In this document: piece by piece, positions 44,303 through 57,210 of the stretch
How positions within the stretch are numbered: position 1 is the stretch's first letter
How the letters are laid out: every line of letters begins with the position of its first letter
Assembly: GCF_019320115.1 (NCBI RefSeq)
Contig: NC_089598.1
Span: 84,639,844-84,703,843 of the forward strand
From: Miscanthus floridulus
Taxonomy: Eukaryota > Streptophyta > Magnoliopsida > Poales > Poaceae
DNA length: 64,000 bases
Direction: 5' to 3'
Position numbers and translations under genes: made by a program
The notes under the pieces: model-generated
Seen by the model: the letters and a program-made list of their open reading frames with translations, nothing else
Told to the model about the DNA's origin: nothing
The model's database searches: none

Positions 44303-47300
44303 TGTAACACCTCGGGTGTTAGCCTTGCATAACTTGACTTGCATAACATGAGCATGAGCATCAAGCATTCATAAATCATCATTTACAATTGAAACATTTG
44401 ATGGAAACATATGAAACATTGCTTGTTATCTCGTGTTTCTTGAAACATATGCAACGTTTGCTTGTTTTTGCATAATTCTTTGTACTTATGCAAATAATCA
44501 TGAATGAAAACATGTACTTGGTAGATGTGAGTCACAAAAACATGTAACCACACTTGGGTTAGCAATTAGTGCATGGTTCATGAAAGTCACTTTTCATAAT
44601 CAAGCCTTTAATGCATATTTCATGTGATTACTTTAAATAGATCTATGAGTGACTACTACATAAAATGATTGAATGACCTTGTAAATTGCTTGAACATGCT
44701 TAGGATATCATTATGAACAACTTTGGTATTTAGGGCTAGGGCTAGTTTGGTCATTTAGTCATGGTTTGAGTATGTATCATGATTTCAAAGTGACATGTTT
44801 GACTAAAGTTGAACTAGGTGCTAGAGACCTTGCATGGAGGAGTTCACTAAAGCAAAGTTGTAGTATTTGATATAAGGAACAACTTTTATTTTTGGGTCAT
44901 TGACTGATTTAGCTTCTAACATGCTTGAATAGGTCCCACAAAAATCAGGAAAATCAGCATTTCATGACTTAACAAAAATTTCTAAGTTGTTGATTGAGTG
45001 ACCGACTGACAGCCGATGTTTGGGGTGATATTACTCTGTTTCTATTGCGAATTAGAACGAGGTACTTGAACCAAAGTTGTAGCTGGTACATAGGACTACA
45101 CAAGTTGTGTAGATCGTTTGCACGTTGGAGCTTTGGTTTAGCAGATAATTCACCATGTAAACTCGATGTCAGGCTCGAACCCGCGTTCACTGAACGAACT
45201 GAATCGCTCGGCACAGTGGCCGACCGGTTCAGGCTGTGGTCGCCGCGTGGCGCGGAGCGTGGCCGTGCGTCGCCGGCGCTCTGCCCAGCGTGGCCAAGGC
45301 AGGCCGAAGCGCGCCTTCATCATGCCAGCGCCCGCCCGCACTCAGCCGCGCACCCCATTTGCTTCGCCTCGGTTTCCTTCGTCGTCTCGCAGCGCCAGCA
45401 GCAGCCGCCGAGCTCCCGCAGCTCCGCCGTCGCCATAACCGCGCACAAGCTCGTGCCTAGCCACTCCATCACCACAGCAGCACTCCATCACCACCACAGC
45501 AGTGCACTGCCTCCTTCTGTGCCCACTGACAGCCTTCGGTAAGCGCCAGCGTCATGCGCAAGCTCGCCGGAGCTTCCCCGCCGCGCCCGTCACCGTGGCT
45601 GGGGCGTGTCCCTCCACCATAGACCGCGTAGCCATGCGCATTAGGTTTGCTTGAGCCCAGGGATACTCGTCCGTGCCCTTTTTCGCTTCGCCATGGCCTC
45701 CACCGGCATACCGCCGTGGTCCAGCCCCGCCGCTCCGCCATTGCCGCCGCCGTCATCTCTAGGGTCGGCAATAGGTCCGGCCATCTGGCTCATTATACGC
45801 GCTAGGCCGAGTAGAAGGTCTGGTGAAGATGTTACCGCCGGCGAACTCACCGCCGTCGAGTTCTAGCCGCGTCAGTCGAGCAGCGCCGCCGTGCTCTGCT
45901 GTGTCTCGCTGACCAGTGGGTCCCGCGTGTCAGCGACTCCATGTTTCAAATCTAGTTCAGTTTGAATGCAGATTCACATTTGTTTTGTTATTTTTGTATC
46001 TTCAGTTTGGTAGCTCCTAAATTTGTGAAATAAATTTTGTAGTGTTCCTTAGGAAGTGTAGTATTTAGTAAAAATATGTTTTTAACATTTACAGTAGAAA
46101 GTTTTGGAGATTTAAATAGGGATTTGAAATGTGCTTTTGAATGCATTCAAATTTATTTATTTTATATCTAGAGTTCCTATGCTCCAAAAATTATGAAATT
46201 TTTGTGGTAAGCTATTCTTGTCATATATGAACTCTGGTAAAAATTTGAGGACCAGTGCATGGGTAGATTTATAGTTATAGATTTTTCTTTTATGAAAAGT
46301 CAATCCTTGCATGAATTTTTATAAATTATTTATGAGTCCAAAATTCATGAAATTTGTTAAAGGTAATCCTAGTACCATATGGATGTTAAGAAAAATAGAA
46401 AATCTGTTGCTTGACACTTTTCAATAGGATTTTCCATTTATGCTATTTCAAGCCTTACTTCCTTGTCATTTTTGTATAGGATGTTCTACTTGGTAAAATG
46501 ACATGAAATTTTTATAGTAGTCCTTTGATAGCATTAGTAAGGCACTGTAAATTTTTGAGAATTTATTAAGTATATCTGTTATATGTTTATTATTTAACCT
46601 AGATATCTAAATAAAATAATAAAGGTAATTAAATAAATAGTTTGGGCTTCACCATTATATTATCTTAAATGTAATTGGTATGCTTAAACTGTTGGTAGAT
46701 CCTATGTTATCAAATTTTGAATGATTACATGAAGTAGAAGTATTATTACTTTATGTTGCATATTAAATAGTTTCCGGACTGATTCTAGAGTTTGATGAGT
46801 TGCATGTTGAAACTGATGTGTACTGTAAAAATGGTTAATAACAAAGTTGTAGAGAATTTGATACGCTTTCCAGAAAGTCCAGGATCACTATTTTTGGATT
46901 AGTAGAACTCCAGTTATAAGTGAAATAAGTAGCTACTGTTTGTGGCATAGTCGATGCATTGTCGAAGTAGTTAAGTAATAATCGAGAAGAGATATGCACC
47001 TACTCAATAAACATGATGCACTTGTAACATTTATGCATTCTTAATACTTATGCCATACTCATGCATCTAGGATCGGAGGAAGAGATCACGTTGCTGGAAT
47101 TCGAAGAAGCAGAGGAAGGGAACCAGCAGGAGGATCCGCAAGCCGTAGCTCCCGAAGGCGTAGAGCAGAACCCTGAAGAGCTTCCGGAGTGTCCTGACCA
47201 CCGCCCTACTTCCTTTCTACAAGGCAAGCCCTGGAGCATTATAAGTCTCCCAGTAATTTACAAATGTTTACTTACGTATTTATGATTGATGCATTAGGTT

Positions 47301-48723
47301 ATAAGAGTTGAATGAAACCACTTGATGCATGTACATTCCTTGTCCAAATATTACACCTTTAACCGGTATAGGTCCAGGATCGAATATATATGCTTAGCCA
47401 TGCTTAGACCGGTAGAAGTCGGGTGATGTCCTGACACCTGCGAGATATAGGTGGATACCGGAGCACGGTTAACTATATTTGCTATCGTGGAACAAGAACC
47501 ATGGGGTAAAAGTAAATCAAGACCGGACGGGAAGTCGATAGAGAAGCGACAAGACATGGAGGTCTTGGGTGTGGATTTATCCCTGTCTATGTCAATTAAG
47601 GACCGTACCATTGTTGGCGCTTCTGACAAGATTGAATGCATGCCTCTCACTTAGCTGGCCGGATAACTCGTTCCGACCGCAAAGCCGAGTAATTCAACTC
47701 AGGCCGAGAACCGTTCTGTTGTGCGCTCCTTCCGGGGAACGATCAGACTGAGCCCAAGGGCAGGCTTGGCCTGAGCCTCCTGGCATCTGGTGTTCTAGAT
47801 TGTGCGGCGCAGTACGGACCCACGAAATGTGTACCGGAGTTGTACCAAAGGTGACCTAAGGCTATCGTGGCTGGTAGACCTAGGTTTGTGTTAGGAATAA
47901 ATTCCCAACTGGTTGAAATCGATTCGAATTGCCGTCTCTCCCGGATAGTGAGAAACTTGGCTAGTCCCAACATCGTAGCAACTGTGTTATGAAACATGAT
48001 GGTTCAGGTAAAAAGGGAATTACAATACCTGCTATGGTTACTATTGTATGCTTCTAAATGATATATCACATATTTGGCACAGGATAGTTGCTAATCTAGA
48101 AATGGATAGTTATAGTTAACCTGATAAAGAAATTGTAACGGTACCATGACTCAATTGCTTTTACGCAAAATGTTGTCAAGTTACGTCCACTTATACAGCC
48201 TTGCATAATCCTTGGAGTCATTTTATTTCTGGTTCATGACGGGTAAGTCTAGCTGAGTACATTCTCGTACTCAGGGTTTATTTTCTCGTTGTTGCAGATG
48301 GCACTGTGTATCATGGGTATTGCAAGAGTTGCTTCTATCCCGCCGTGGATGAGGAGTAAGCCTTGGGTAGGCTTCTTTAGTAATTCCTATCTTTGCTTTT
48401 GTGGACCGTGATCTGGCTTGGCACTGTATCAAACTATGTTGTAAAACTTTATCTTCGAACTTATTTGCTTCCGCTTTATTTATCGAACTCGGTTTGTAAT
48501 AACTTTTATTCATACTCTGATGATGAAAAGTATCTGTGAACTTTATGTAATATGTGGCATGTATGTTGAATCCTGTACGATCTTGGTTGTTGTAAATCAT
48601 TTATCGAGACCCGTCATGGTACTCGACGGACTACCGGGTTTATATGGGTTCAAGTATGACAGTGCGACCACTTGCGGATTGTCATTGTACTTGTATTCTT
48701 ATAAATTGGTCAATTCTGTGACA
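44303..48723 (+). repeat. T2 3' LTR
   Basis: TGTAACACC...CTGTGACA, 4421 bp, colinear with the 5' LTR over its full length. It includes the same GC-rich block, GTAAGC site and acidic frame. Confidence 0.95.
47061..47285 (+). CDS. Short acidic open frame in the T2 3' LTR (74 aa)
   Basis: MHLGSEEEITLLEFEEAEEG and on, the counterpart of 36144-36368. It stays open, but LTR copies of one insertion are expected to be alike. Confidence 0.3.
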   Translation: MHLGSEEEITLLEFEEAEEGNQQEDPQAVAPEGVEQNPEELPECPDHRPTSFLQGKPWSIISLPVIYKCLLTYL

Positions 48724-49859
48724 CGGGCTCTGCCTTGCCCGACGTCTGGGGGTAGGCTCTGCCTCGCCCGACGTCCGGGAGCTGGCTTTGCCTCGCCTGA
48801 CGTCTGGGGCTGGCTCCGCCTCACCCGATGTCTGGGGCAGACTCTGCCTCGCCCGATGTCTAGGGACAGACTCCGCCTCGCCCAACGTTCGGGGGCTGGC
48901 TCCACCTCGCCCGACGTCGGGGGCTGGCTCCACCTCACCCGATGTTCGAGGGATGGCTTCGCCTCACCCGACGTCTGTGCGCTGCTCCTTCATAACTACG
49001 CATACAGATAAGGCGGGGCACTCAAGTCAACCACAGTACCGAAGACTATACCCTGCATGTCTGTAGGAAAGTACCATCAGGACATGACCAGACGGAGGCT
49101 TTAAGCCCTTCTAGGCATGTCAGAAACCAAACAGTGCTGTGGGCTCCGACATGAGGCTTACAGTGTTATGGGCGTCGGCATTTGCCCTTGAACACGAATC
49201 CTGACGGAAACATACGATAACCGCTATGGTCCAGGAGAAAACTCATGTCATCTACAGTAACGAACGTGGGGCCTCTACGCCGTCTGCTCTCCGTAGGGTC
49301 GCGGTTCAGCATCCTGGTGCGTCACGTCGCCCGCCGGGATAGGATGGGACGTGACCACTTGCTGAACGAAGCCAGAGCACAGCCCTATTAGGATTAGCGA
49401 ACATGCTATCTCTGGCACCGTCTGCCGTGTCAGCGGGGCTCGCCTAGAGGAAAAGGAAGACCCGACACCTTCAAAGGACCTTCTTTGCCTCTATTTTTTT
49501 CTTTCTCCTATCTGTAATCCCTGCTCCTCCTTAGTCTATAAAAGGGAAGGCAGGGCACCCCACTAAGGGGATCGATCAATTCTACACACCACGCACCACA
49601 TAACACACAGCTGAGCAATAACCAAGCTCTCAGTATCCTTTCAACCTTTCCATTAGAGACTTGGGACCTGTCCCTCTTTCGCTTGTTTGTGCCTCCTACT
49701 ACAAACCTTTCAGTGCTAATAACATGAGCAATAGCCGCAAACTAGACGTAGGGACATTCTGCCCGAACTAGTATAAACCTTGTATCCTTTAGCACACCAT
49801 CCGGACCGAACATGCAATAATACAAATTTACTAGTTGGTGTTTACTCGAAACACCAACA
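48724..49859 (+). repeat. Z 3' LTR, right part
   Basis: Resumes in the same tandem array (GCCTCGCCCGACGTCTGGGG-like units to about 48980) that T2 split, then runs to ...CGAAACACCAACA. With 33105-33385 it gives about 1.4 kb. The array accounts for much of the excess length over the Y LTR (1142 bp). Confidence 0.9.
49537..49546 (+). promoter_or_regulatory. TATA box of the Z LTR
   Basis: TATAAAAGGG, matched by the same string in the Y LTR. Confidence 0.65.
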
Positions 49860-49867
49860 AGTTGGGA

Positions 49868-50370
49868 ACTGGCTTTTAGTCCGAGTTTTTCAACTAGGAT
49901 TGTGGGTTCAGGGCTAAAGGGCCGAGACCTTTAATCCCAAGTCACGCAACTGGGACTAAAGACCATCCTCGAAACTAAAAAAATAGTTCAAATCCTGAGA
50001 GACCTCTCTTGCTGTGTTTGATATTAGAACACAAGATCCTTTGTCTCGCGCGTAGCTTGCTTACCAACTCAACTGCACATCACATGTGATTAAGTCCTAG
50101 ACGTTCTCTTTTTGAATTTACCCATGGAGGACCTTTAATCCCGATTGAAAGACCTAACATCGACCAGGACTAAAAGATCACCCTTTAGTCGGGGTTGGTA
50201 ACACCAATAGGGACTAAAAGGTGGCTTTTAGTCCCAGTTGATGTTACCAACGAGGATAAAATGGTCTTTAGTGCCTGTAAAATTTAGAACCGGAACTAAT
50301 ACTCATATTAGTCCCAGACCTCAATACAACCGAGATTAAAGGTGCGAACTGAAAGTCGTTTTGGATTTTT
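49868..50370. repeat. Non-autonomous DNA-transposon-like inverted repeats
   Basis: Many direct and inverted copies of TTTAGTCCCGGTTGGT-like sequence (for example near 49873, 49925, 50188, 50226, 50306). This family is common in grass genomes as foldback or CACTA-type MITEs. The termini were not found, and an oligo-T run near 50370 closes it. Confidence 0.5.
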
Positions 50371-51000
50371 TTTTTTTTAAAAGAAGGGTGCTGCCGATTT
50401 ACATCAGAACAGCGGCGAAACCACAGTGCATGTGTCGGGGTCATGCGACCCCGATAACTTTGTACGAATCAGTGGAACCCCGCGTATTCCAGCCAGCTAC
50501 GACCCCATCAGATTGAGTTCATGAATCTATACGACCCCGGTAGCAGTTTAGTCTACATTCGTCGCTGCATCAGAATCGTTAGACCCGATATAAAGTGTTT
50601 AACCAAATACTATGCGATTTAAATTTAAACTCGAGCTTGAGCTTTGTTGGTGTAGGTATACGTATTCCTGCCTACGTGACTCTTCCTTCCCGTGCCATCG
50701 TAACGACACGTAGAGAGGTGCGACGCCGTACACGTGTACCGTATGCACACAGCTCTGATCGCTGCTCTCATCATCATCAAAGGAATTGTTTATTATTATA
50801 TTGTTACAAGAATAATATAATAATGCAGAAGAAGAAGAGAGCCTCTCGTCCATCATCTGTCTCGCTGGGCCTCGCACTCGAGTGGACGGTTCAGCCACGC
50901 CACGCGAGGCTACTCTGCTGCCGCGTCGGCGTCGTTCGGGACCCTGGCCCAGGCCAACTCACGCTCGCTGCTAGCTAACCTTAACCTGCGTCTTGTTTTG
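50371..51000. other. Unassigned sequence
   Basis: No gene recognised. It contains a 20-bp perfect inverted repeat with the arms TCGGGGTC and GACCCCGA near 50436. The 127-codon open frame at 50595-50978 has no recognisable content. Confidence 0.4.
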
Positions 51001-51150
51001 TTGGGGGGAAGTTTGAGATTTTAGTTACGGTAGCACTTTTGTTTTTATTTAGCAATTAGTATTCAATCATAGATTAATTAGACTTAAAACGTTCGTCTCG
51101 CGATTTTCGACCGAACTATTTTAGTGGAAGCGTACGTGATGCTTCCTTTG
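51001..51150. mobile_element. MITE fragment
   Basis: Carries GCAATTAGTATTCAATCATA, ATTAATTAGACTTAAAACG and TTCGTCTCGCGATTT, an order of words I know from a very common grass MITE. Only one side is clear, so it is truncated or diverged. Confidence 0.4.
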
Positions 51151-51251
51151 GACGGATGAAATGTCGGCCCGGCCTCCAGGTCCCTCAGAACCGGCGTGGA
51201 TAGGCGGTATATCAGCTTTTGTGCTGTGTACTCCAGCAGCACAGAACCTCA

Positions 51252-51367
51252 GCCTGTTTGTGGTTAGTTTCTAGGTTGATAAGCACGGTTGGTGCTGATT
51301 TATTATGAGAGAAAAACATTATTAGCTGACTGATAAGTTCTGGCTGAAACCAATAAACGAACAGACT
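51252..51367. mobile_element. Short MITE with inverted ends
   Basis: Begins with CAGCCTGTTTGTGGTTAG-like sequence and ends AATAAACGAACAGACTG. The outer GTTTGT and ACGAACAG words are inverted matches, as in grass Harbinger-like MITEs. It is about 115 bp. Confidence 0.45.
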
Positions 51368-52446
51368 GTCTGGTTGCATTTTCTGACTGCAATTTTTTTT
51401 TCACTTCCTCTTGTCATGTCATGCTCGTCATGCAGCAGAGCTGAAATAGGTGGCACTGGCACAGTTCTCTTTGTTACAACGTTTTAGCTTTTTCTTTTCT
51501 CTTTTCTCTTTTCAATGAGACATGTTAGTCCATAAATACACATAATTTTGGATACACGTGCACTCATCTTTCTTTTCAACCCCTTCACCGTTCCAATTTA
51601 AATTGGTAATTTACTCTAGCTTTAAAGTTAAACTTCTCTAACTTTAGCTAAAATTATATTTGAAAACGCTATGGCTAAATTTATAGAATACAATATTAAC
51701 TAACATCTACAGCATCTAATTAATCTTATTAAATTCTCCGTATTTTAATAGTGAGTTTGTTTGAACTTATAGATGTAATAATGTATTTTTTTCTTCTAAA
51801 AACTTAGTTAAAATGAAATAAGTTTACCTTAGAACAAAGTTAGGGTGAGCTATGATTTAGCGGAAAGAGTATTATGGTCTGAGAAAGTCTTTGAGGACAT
51901 AGTTTGAGCGTTAATTTCTCTTACAATATATTGACAAGTACTGGGAAAAAAAAACCAACATCTCGCCAAATGACATGCAAAGTATTAATCCATTGACATA
52001 TCTTTTTGTGCACATAACATGCACACATTTTGACTAACTGATGGTTAAAGTCTACACATGATTGACTTCTTTGGATTATAGTACGCCTTCAATTTTGAAA
52101 TTGAAAGAATACCTACAAATATGAGATTCAAAACAATCATTCACAACTAGGGATCCAAAACAAGAAAATAGTTCATACGTAAATAGTTGCCACAAACATT
52201 CCATATGCCAGATAATAAGTTCTGCTCAATTTTCCATACATATGTATTTGTTACTTTTTGTGTGAGAACATATACATAAAGCAATGTATAAACAATAATT
52301 AGGTTGGTCAAGACTAATTGTCAAAGTTGAGGTTTGCAAGGCTGCGATGATGCAAAAATCACATATTATATCCATGGTTGCTGAAAGGCAAAAGTATATA
52401 CTTTCTGCCGGTGAGTTTGAATTTGATGAAAAGGAGCATGAGTAAG
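51368..52446. other. AT-rich unassigned sequence
   Basis: About 1.1 kb with no conserved frame, no LTR signal and no clear terminal repeats. It might be old intergenic DNA. Confidence 0.4.
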
Positions 52447-52690
52447 GGTCTATTTAGTACCGGTGGATCCAAATAGACCTGCTAATAAATATGTTAATTA
52501 TTAGTTAGGGCTGCTAACTATTAGTTTTATTAGCTGGCTTGGAATTGCAAATTGAAGATAGTATATATGTACCTACAACTTACTATCTAACCAGGTATTA
52601 GCAGGTGGATCCAAATGGTCACTAAAGTTTAGCTAGCTAAATTTTTAGTGCTAATCAGTAATGAATCCAAACAAGCATTTATCCATACAA
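52447..52690. mobile_element. MITE with TTTGGATCC-type inverted ends
   Basis: The left part has GTGGATCCAAATAGACCTGC and the right part GAATCCAAACAAGC. An internal GGTGGATCCAAATGGTCAC lies at about 52604, and TAATTATTAGTTAGGGCTG with TAACTATTAG repeats lies inside. This matches a grass MITE type that begins TCTGTTTGGATCC. Confidence 0.4.
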
Positions 52691-52740
52691 GCTTTGGAAG
52701 GATCCAATCGAAATATCAAACTACATTGAGCAAGTTAAAC

Positions 52741-52829
52741 ATTACTACTTCCGTCCAAAAATAAATAACTTTCTAAGATTTAAAATTTGTTCCACAAAAA
52801 AATCATTCTACACAAACATGGAACACTAT
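52741..52829. mobile_element. Stowaway-like MITE end
   Basis: TACTTCCGTCCAAAAATAAA fits the CTCCCTCCGTCCCAAAATA terminal repeat of Stowaway MITEs. No opposite end is present, so it is a fragment, apparently cut by LTR V. Confidence 0.45.
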
Positions 52830-55800
52830 TATGGCAGAATCGCTCGAAATAACACACTTACGGATGCGCTTGTCTTCCATTAGACACTAAGCACTCTGAA
52901 AGTGAGCCACATCAGGCAGTTCTATCGAGTACACCCCATGGGAGAACCCAAAAATCCATATTTTTCAACATGATCATAAATAGAAGAATAAAGCTTACCA
53001 CATTTTAGTCATTTCTTATATCATTTTTCATGCAACATCAGAGTATAATATTTATTGTTTATAACAACAGAATATAATCATGTTATCAGAGTTTCGGCGG
53101 ACATAAAACATTAACATGATGATCTATTATATACAACACAACAGGTGATAAGTTTTTTCATTGTAAAAACATTTTGGGTGAAAGTTTCAAATAAACTCTA
53201 TGTCCGCAACATTAAGGAAATCTTCGCTGAGTCCACCAGGAGGTTTCCACACATAAGTGTCAGCTCCACATGTTCCTATCACCTGCAATAGGGTAGAACA
53301 AACCCTGAGTACTCAATTGTACTCCGCAAGACTTACCCGTCAGGAGGAAAGAAAAGACTCCAAGGATATGCAAGGCTATCTGGCTTGTGGGTTATTGCAT
53401 CTGCAGGAAGCATTACTAAAAGTGTGTCCTTATATTCAATTTCATTAGCAGTCACCATTAGTTCATTAACTAACCATTCTATATAAGCACATGTGCTACT
53501 TTCAAGCAGGTGGTAAGCAATCAGACCATTTTATCATCTTTTATATTCTAGTTCTTACTACGGTGCTAGATCGTAGACAAGTCGTACCGGATTACCCGAT
53601 GATTCATGAATCAATGTGCCCAGCTGGGTACCCTGAAACACACGTTCCGCTTGTACCCTAGGCACAAGCAGGACCAACCCACCACTCTCTTGTCAAGGGG
53701 TCCAGGTTCCCGTCTAAACTTAGACTCCAAGCCCCACACCTGAGTCCCAAACTCAGTGTGGTGCTTAGACCTCCACCATCCCCGCTTCCAATCAGTCAGT
53801 CCGAAAAGAGCCAGAATCCACAACAAAAGAGCAACGAGTCTTCCCTGCTCCCATAAATAAGTATGTGATCAGGATAATAAGTCTGTGACCTGACTAGAAT
53901 CCAATGCAACGGACGATCCTTAACCGACACAGGCGGAACAAGCGCAATTCGAGCCTCTCTCGAATGCCAAACCAAGTCTAGATCTAAGTACCATTCCGCT
54001 CAGTCTCCAATTATCATTCATTTATTTTCTATGTGATAGTAATGTAACAACAACAATAATATCTTTCCTATCTCTCGCGAGTGACAGGCAATCACTCAAC
54101 TTCTACCGGAGTCCTATAGCATAGCAATATACACGATCCTGTCATACTAGTAAAACTCATAGGATAAGGACATATATATATGCAAGTGGGTTTCATTTAA
54201 CTCCTTAAACTTAATGCACAAGTATAAAATAAAGTGCAGAATAATAGGGGTTATGCACCGAGGCTTGTCTGGGTAAGATATAACCAAAAGTTAGCATTCC
54301 ACCATGGTGGCATGATCCTCTGGACCATCCTTTCGATACTCCATATGACTCCATGATCCCTCATTGTTTCTATTAGGGTATACGTGGATAAAATGCAGAG
54401 ACGTAATTAACCAACTGAAATCGTGACTCGTAAAATACGATTTGCACCTCTCGAGCTAACGAGCTAGTTCTAATGATGACCATACTTAGGCTATGTATCC
54501 ATGTTGCTGAACCGGACGTTATTTCCCATTGATTGTTTTAGCTATACAAACCCAAGTTGTTTCTTTATTCCATTCTACCGATTTAATATCTATTCGAAAT
54601 AGGGCATCATTATCTATCTAACAAACTAATTACTCTAAAGCTAAAAAAATTACAGTGAGCAGATAATAATATTAGAAATTTACTGTAAAATTTTTAGAGT
54701 CAACACTATCACCATTTTCTCACAAAAATTCCCACAAGTTTAGGTCTTATTAAAACTAAGCAATTTAAATTAATTATGGCAACCCTAAAAAATAATACAA
54801 AATATATGAATAAAATACACTAACAGGTATATCATGATTTTAGGAATCTAACAAAATTAGTTTTATATTTTTTTGGACACTTACACAAATTTATATTGAC
54901 TTTTACAAGTTTGCCTCAGAATAAATTAAAAAAATGCTTTAGAAAACGAAAAGGGCCGGCGGTGACCAATTTGGCCCAGTAGCCCAACGCAGCCCGTGCG
55001 AGCACACCGACATGTTTTGTAAATGAGTCCCTACATTTTGGGATAATCAGCGTCGCCACGAAACACTATTGCAGCAGACTCGAACTTTGCATCAAGCACG
55101 CTAGATTAAATCGCCTTCTCAACTAGGGGGTCCCTGGCACCACCGCGCACGACGGCACAACCCTGGTCAACGCTGCACACCTACGCCGGTCAGCAGAGCG
55201 AGGCATCGGCTAACCAACCAAGTCGACGAGCATCGCGGGGCCGTGCTGCCGGACCGCCCGCCATGGAGGTGCGAGCATTCTAGTGACCTAGGATACTAAT
55301 GGAGAGGTAGAGACAGAGGGGAAGCAGCAGTGGCTCACCACGGTCCGAGCTATGGTGGTGGTGGGGTAGAGGAGGGCCAAGGTGACCTAACCACATGCGC
55401 GTGAGCACGATGGCGGCGCTCTGAGTCAAACACAGTGCATCACCACGCCATCGATGAGCGCCCTAGCCAAAAGAAGATGAGCACCAGCCCTAGGGGGTCA
55501 AGACAATCTCCGAAACGCCATCAATTGATCCTTTACCGTTGGATTTAGGGCTTACCCTCAAATCATGCTCTGGTCGGGGCAAGATGATTGGCGGCTCAAA
55601 AATTCCCGAACCCGGCCGACCAGAGAGGATTGAGGGGCTCGAGCAGGTCAACCGGCTAGCCTACCTCCAATCCTAGCTATGGGAACACTGAATCGAAGTG
55701 GGATATCATGAACCGCACATGCAGGCTTACGCCATGGTGTGCTCCGTTGGTGGCAAGGCGGATGAGGCAGTGGGCTCATGGCTCGGACAACCTCGACCAA

Positions 55801-56318
55801 GGTTGCATTAAATGAGTAGCAACACCCACACGGTGAGGCCTCGAGGGAGCGTGCCATGAGGTGCCAAGATGGGACCGCTTGGCCTTGGCCGAGAGCGGGC
55901 AGCGGTAGCGAAACAGCAAATGCGCGGGAAGAGCATTGACACCACGACAAAGGCAGTAGCTCGATGAGACAGCGGAAGGTGGCAGCTACTTCGGGGTAAG
56001 TGGCTCGTGCGGTGAGAAAAATGCCTTGTCACCCTAACGACGGCCGCTGTGGCGTTGGCCCGGGCCAATGTGTGGCCAATCGCAACAGGGTCGGCCAATG
56101 GCAGTGACCATGGCCAGGGCAGCCAACAGCAATGGCGCGCCCGTGTGGCAACTACAGGGCAACAGGGAAAGGCGGGCACGGCACACACGTGCGGCGTGCC
56201 CGAATGCGATGGTGTAATGTCGTGGACGCGGTGACCGTGGCCACAGGGCTGAATAGCTGAAACTAGTGTCGTGCACACTTTTTAAAGCTAAACAAAAATA
56301 GTAATCGTCTCATCTAAG
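52830..56318 (-). repeat. V: long LTR of a third Tekay-like family (solo or truncated)
   Basis: On minus it shares short blocks with the T LTRs in the same order: the ACAAGCCTCGGTGCATAA block, a TGACAGGCAATCACTCAACTT block, the ACCCTGAGTACTC and ACTTACCCGTCAGG block, and the end TTCTGCCATA (compare T: TTCTGCGACA). A GC-rich block lies at 54990-56250, as expected near the LTR middle. There is no PBS at its end, and the start is lost at the SIRE-like LTR. Open frames in the GC-rich part are on both strands and unsupported. Confidence 0.6.
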
Positions 56319-57210
56319 TGAAAGTGCATCTAGCCCTTTAGTGGGTTTTGGATGATTGAATGACAACGTGACTAAAGGTCTAACCCGTTTGCTAAGTGTG
56401 GATAGGTAATAGGTTATCTCACAGGTATTTAATGAAAGCCAAAATGATGTGTTGTTGTATAAACAATCTAGTTCAAGCACAAGACAACAATACAAATAGA
56501 ATTCATGCAAAGGCTTATTTATTATGGGATTTCCATGTACTATGTGAAAGCAAGCCCGGTAAAAATTAGTTGATGAGACATGAGGGATTGCATATGGAAT
56601 GGTCTTATATTTGAAGCTTGCTAAATTAAAATGAAAAAGATAACAATACAAATGAATGGATGATTCAACGCAAGATGTGGCTTGATGGCTTGAGATGGTG
56701 AAGATAGCAAGGAAAGGCTCTGAGGTACTAAGCAAGGATGAAGGGCAAGCGATAGCTTGGCGGCCGAAGAACCTAGCTAGGGTGAAGAAGAAAGTACTTG
56801 CATTTAGTTGAGGTACTAATCAAGCTATGATGGTCATATTGATGTGGAGGATCAAATCTATATTGGACAAAATGTTGGAAGTCACTTGATGCATTTGGAG
56901 TTATTCATATTTGATGAATGGAATCAAGTCACGTGCTCAAGATGGCTACGCTCAAGTGAAAAAGATCAAAGTTGACATGTTGACACCCTCACTTGATGAA
57001 GATTGGAATACACGGCTTCGGTTGAAAGAGATCAACTCAAAAGGTTTAAATTTGTTATACTCTTTAAATTTGAGTTAATAGGAATGTCATACTATTAAGA
57101 GGGATGCATCATGTTGATAGATAATGTTTCATAAGTGCTCAAGCCAACCCATGTGAATTTTGAGTGTTTGAGAGACAAAAGAGCTAACCTATTTTTTGCT
57201 GGTCTGGCAA

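Larger units (their letters stand above)
33386..48723 (+). mobile_element. T2: complete 15.3-kb Tekay/Del chromovirus
   Basis: 5' LTR 33386-37805 (4420 bp), PBS 37808-37819, orf0 38572-39495, gag-pol 39847-44226, PPT 44288-44302, 3' LTR 44303-48723 (4421 bp), target duplication CAGGC/CGGGC. The order PR-RT-RH-IN plus a C-terminal chromodomain marks a chromovirus; very long LTRs and the orf0 slot fit the Tekay/Del group. The LTRs are nearly identical: five differences by eye in the first 700 bp, more in the GC-rich block. The insertion is therefore fairly recent, yet pol already has three stops. It interrupts the Z LTR. Confidence 0.95.
28111..49859 (+). mobile_element. Z: 3' half of a Tat element, interrupted by T2
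   Basis: Contains an antisense gene (28184-32392), a short spacer, a polypurine-like GGCTTGAGGGCTAC and a 3' LTR that starts at 33105, is broken at 33385 by T2 and resumes at 48724 to end at 49859. The gag-pol half and 5' LTR are missing; X2 sequence lies where they should be. Orientation is plus by LTR and PPT, so the PF04195-type gene is antisense. Confidence 0.75.

Noticed and set aside
48682..49066. Open frames in the tandem array at 48720-48980
   Set aside because: Products are repeats of the array unit in several frames on both strands, so this is a composition effect.
50595..50978. 127-codon frame at 50595 as a host gene
   Set aside because: No recognisable domain, and the opposite strand is open as well. 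I could not support a gene.
55808..56278. Overlapping GC-rich open frames near 56000 on both strands
   Set aside because: They sit where long LTRs of this group have their GC-rich block, and none has domain support.
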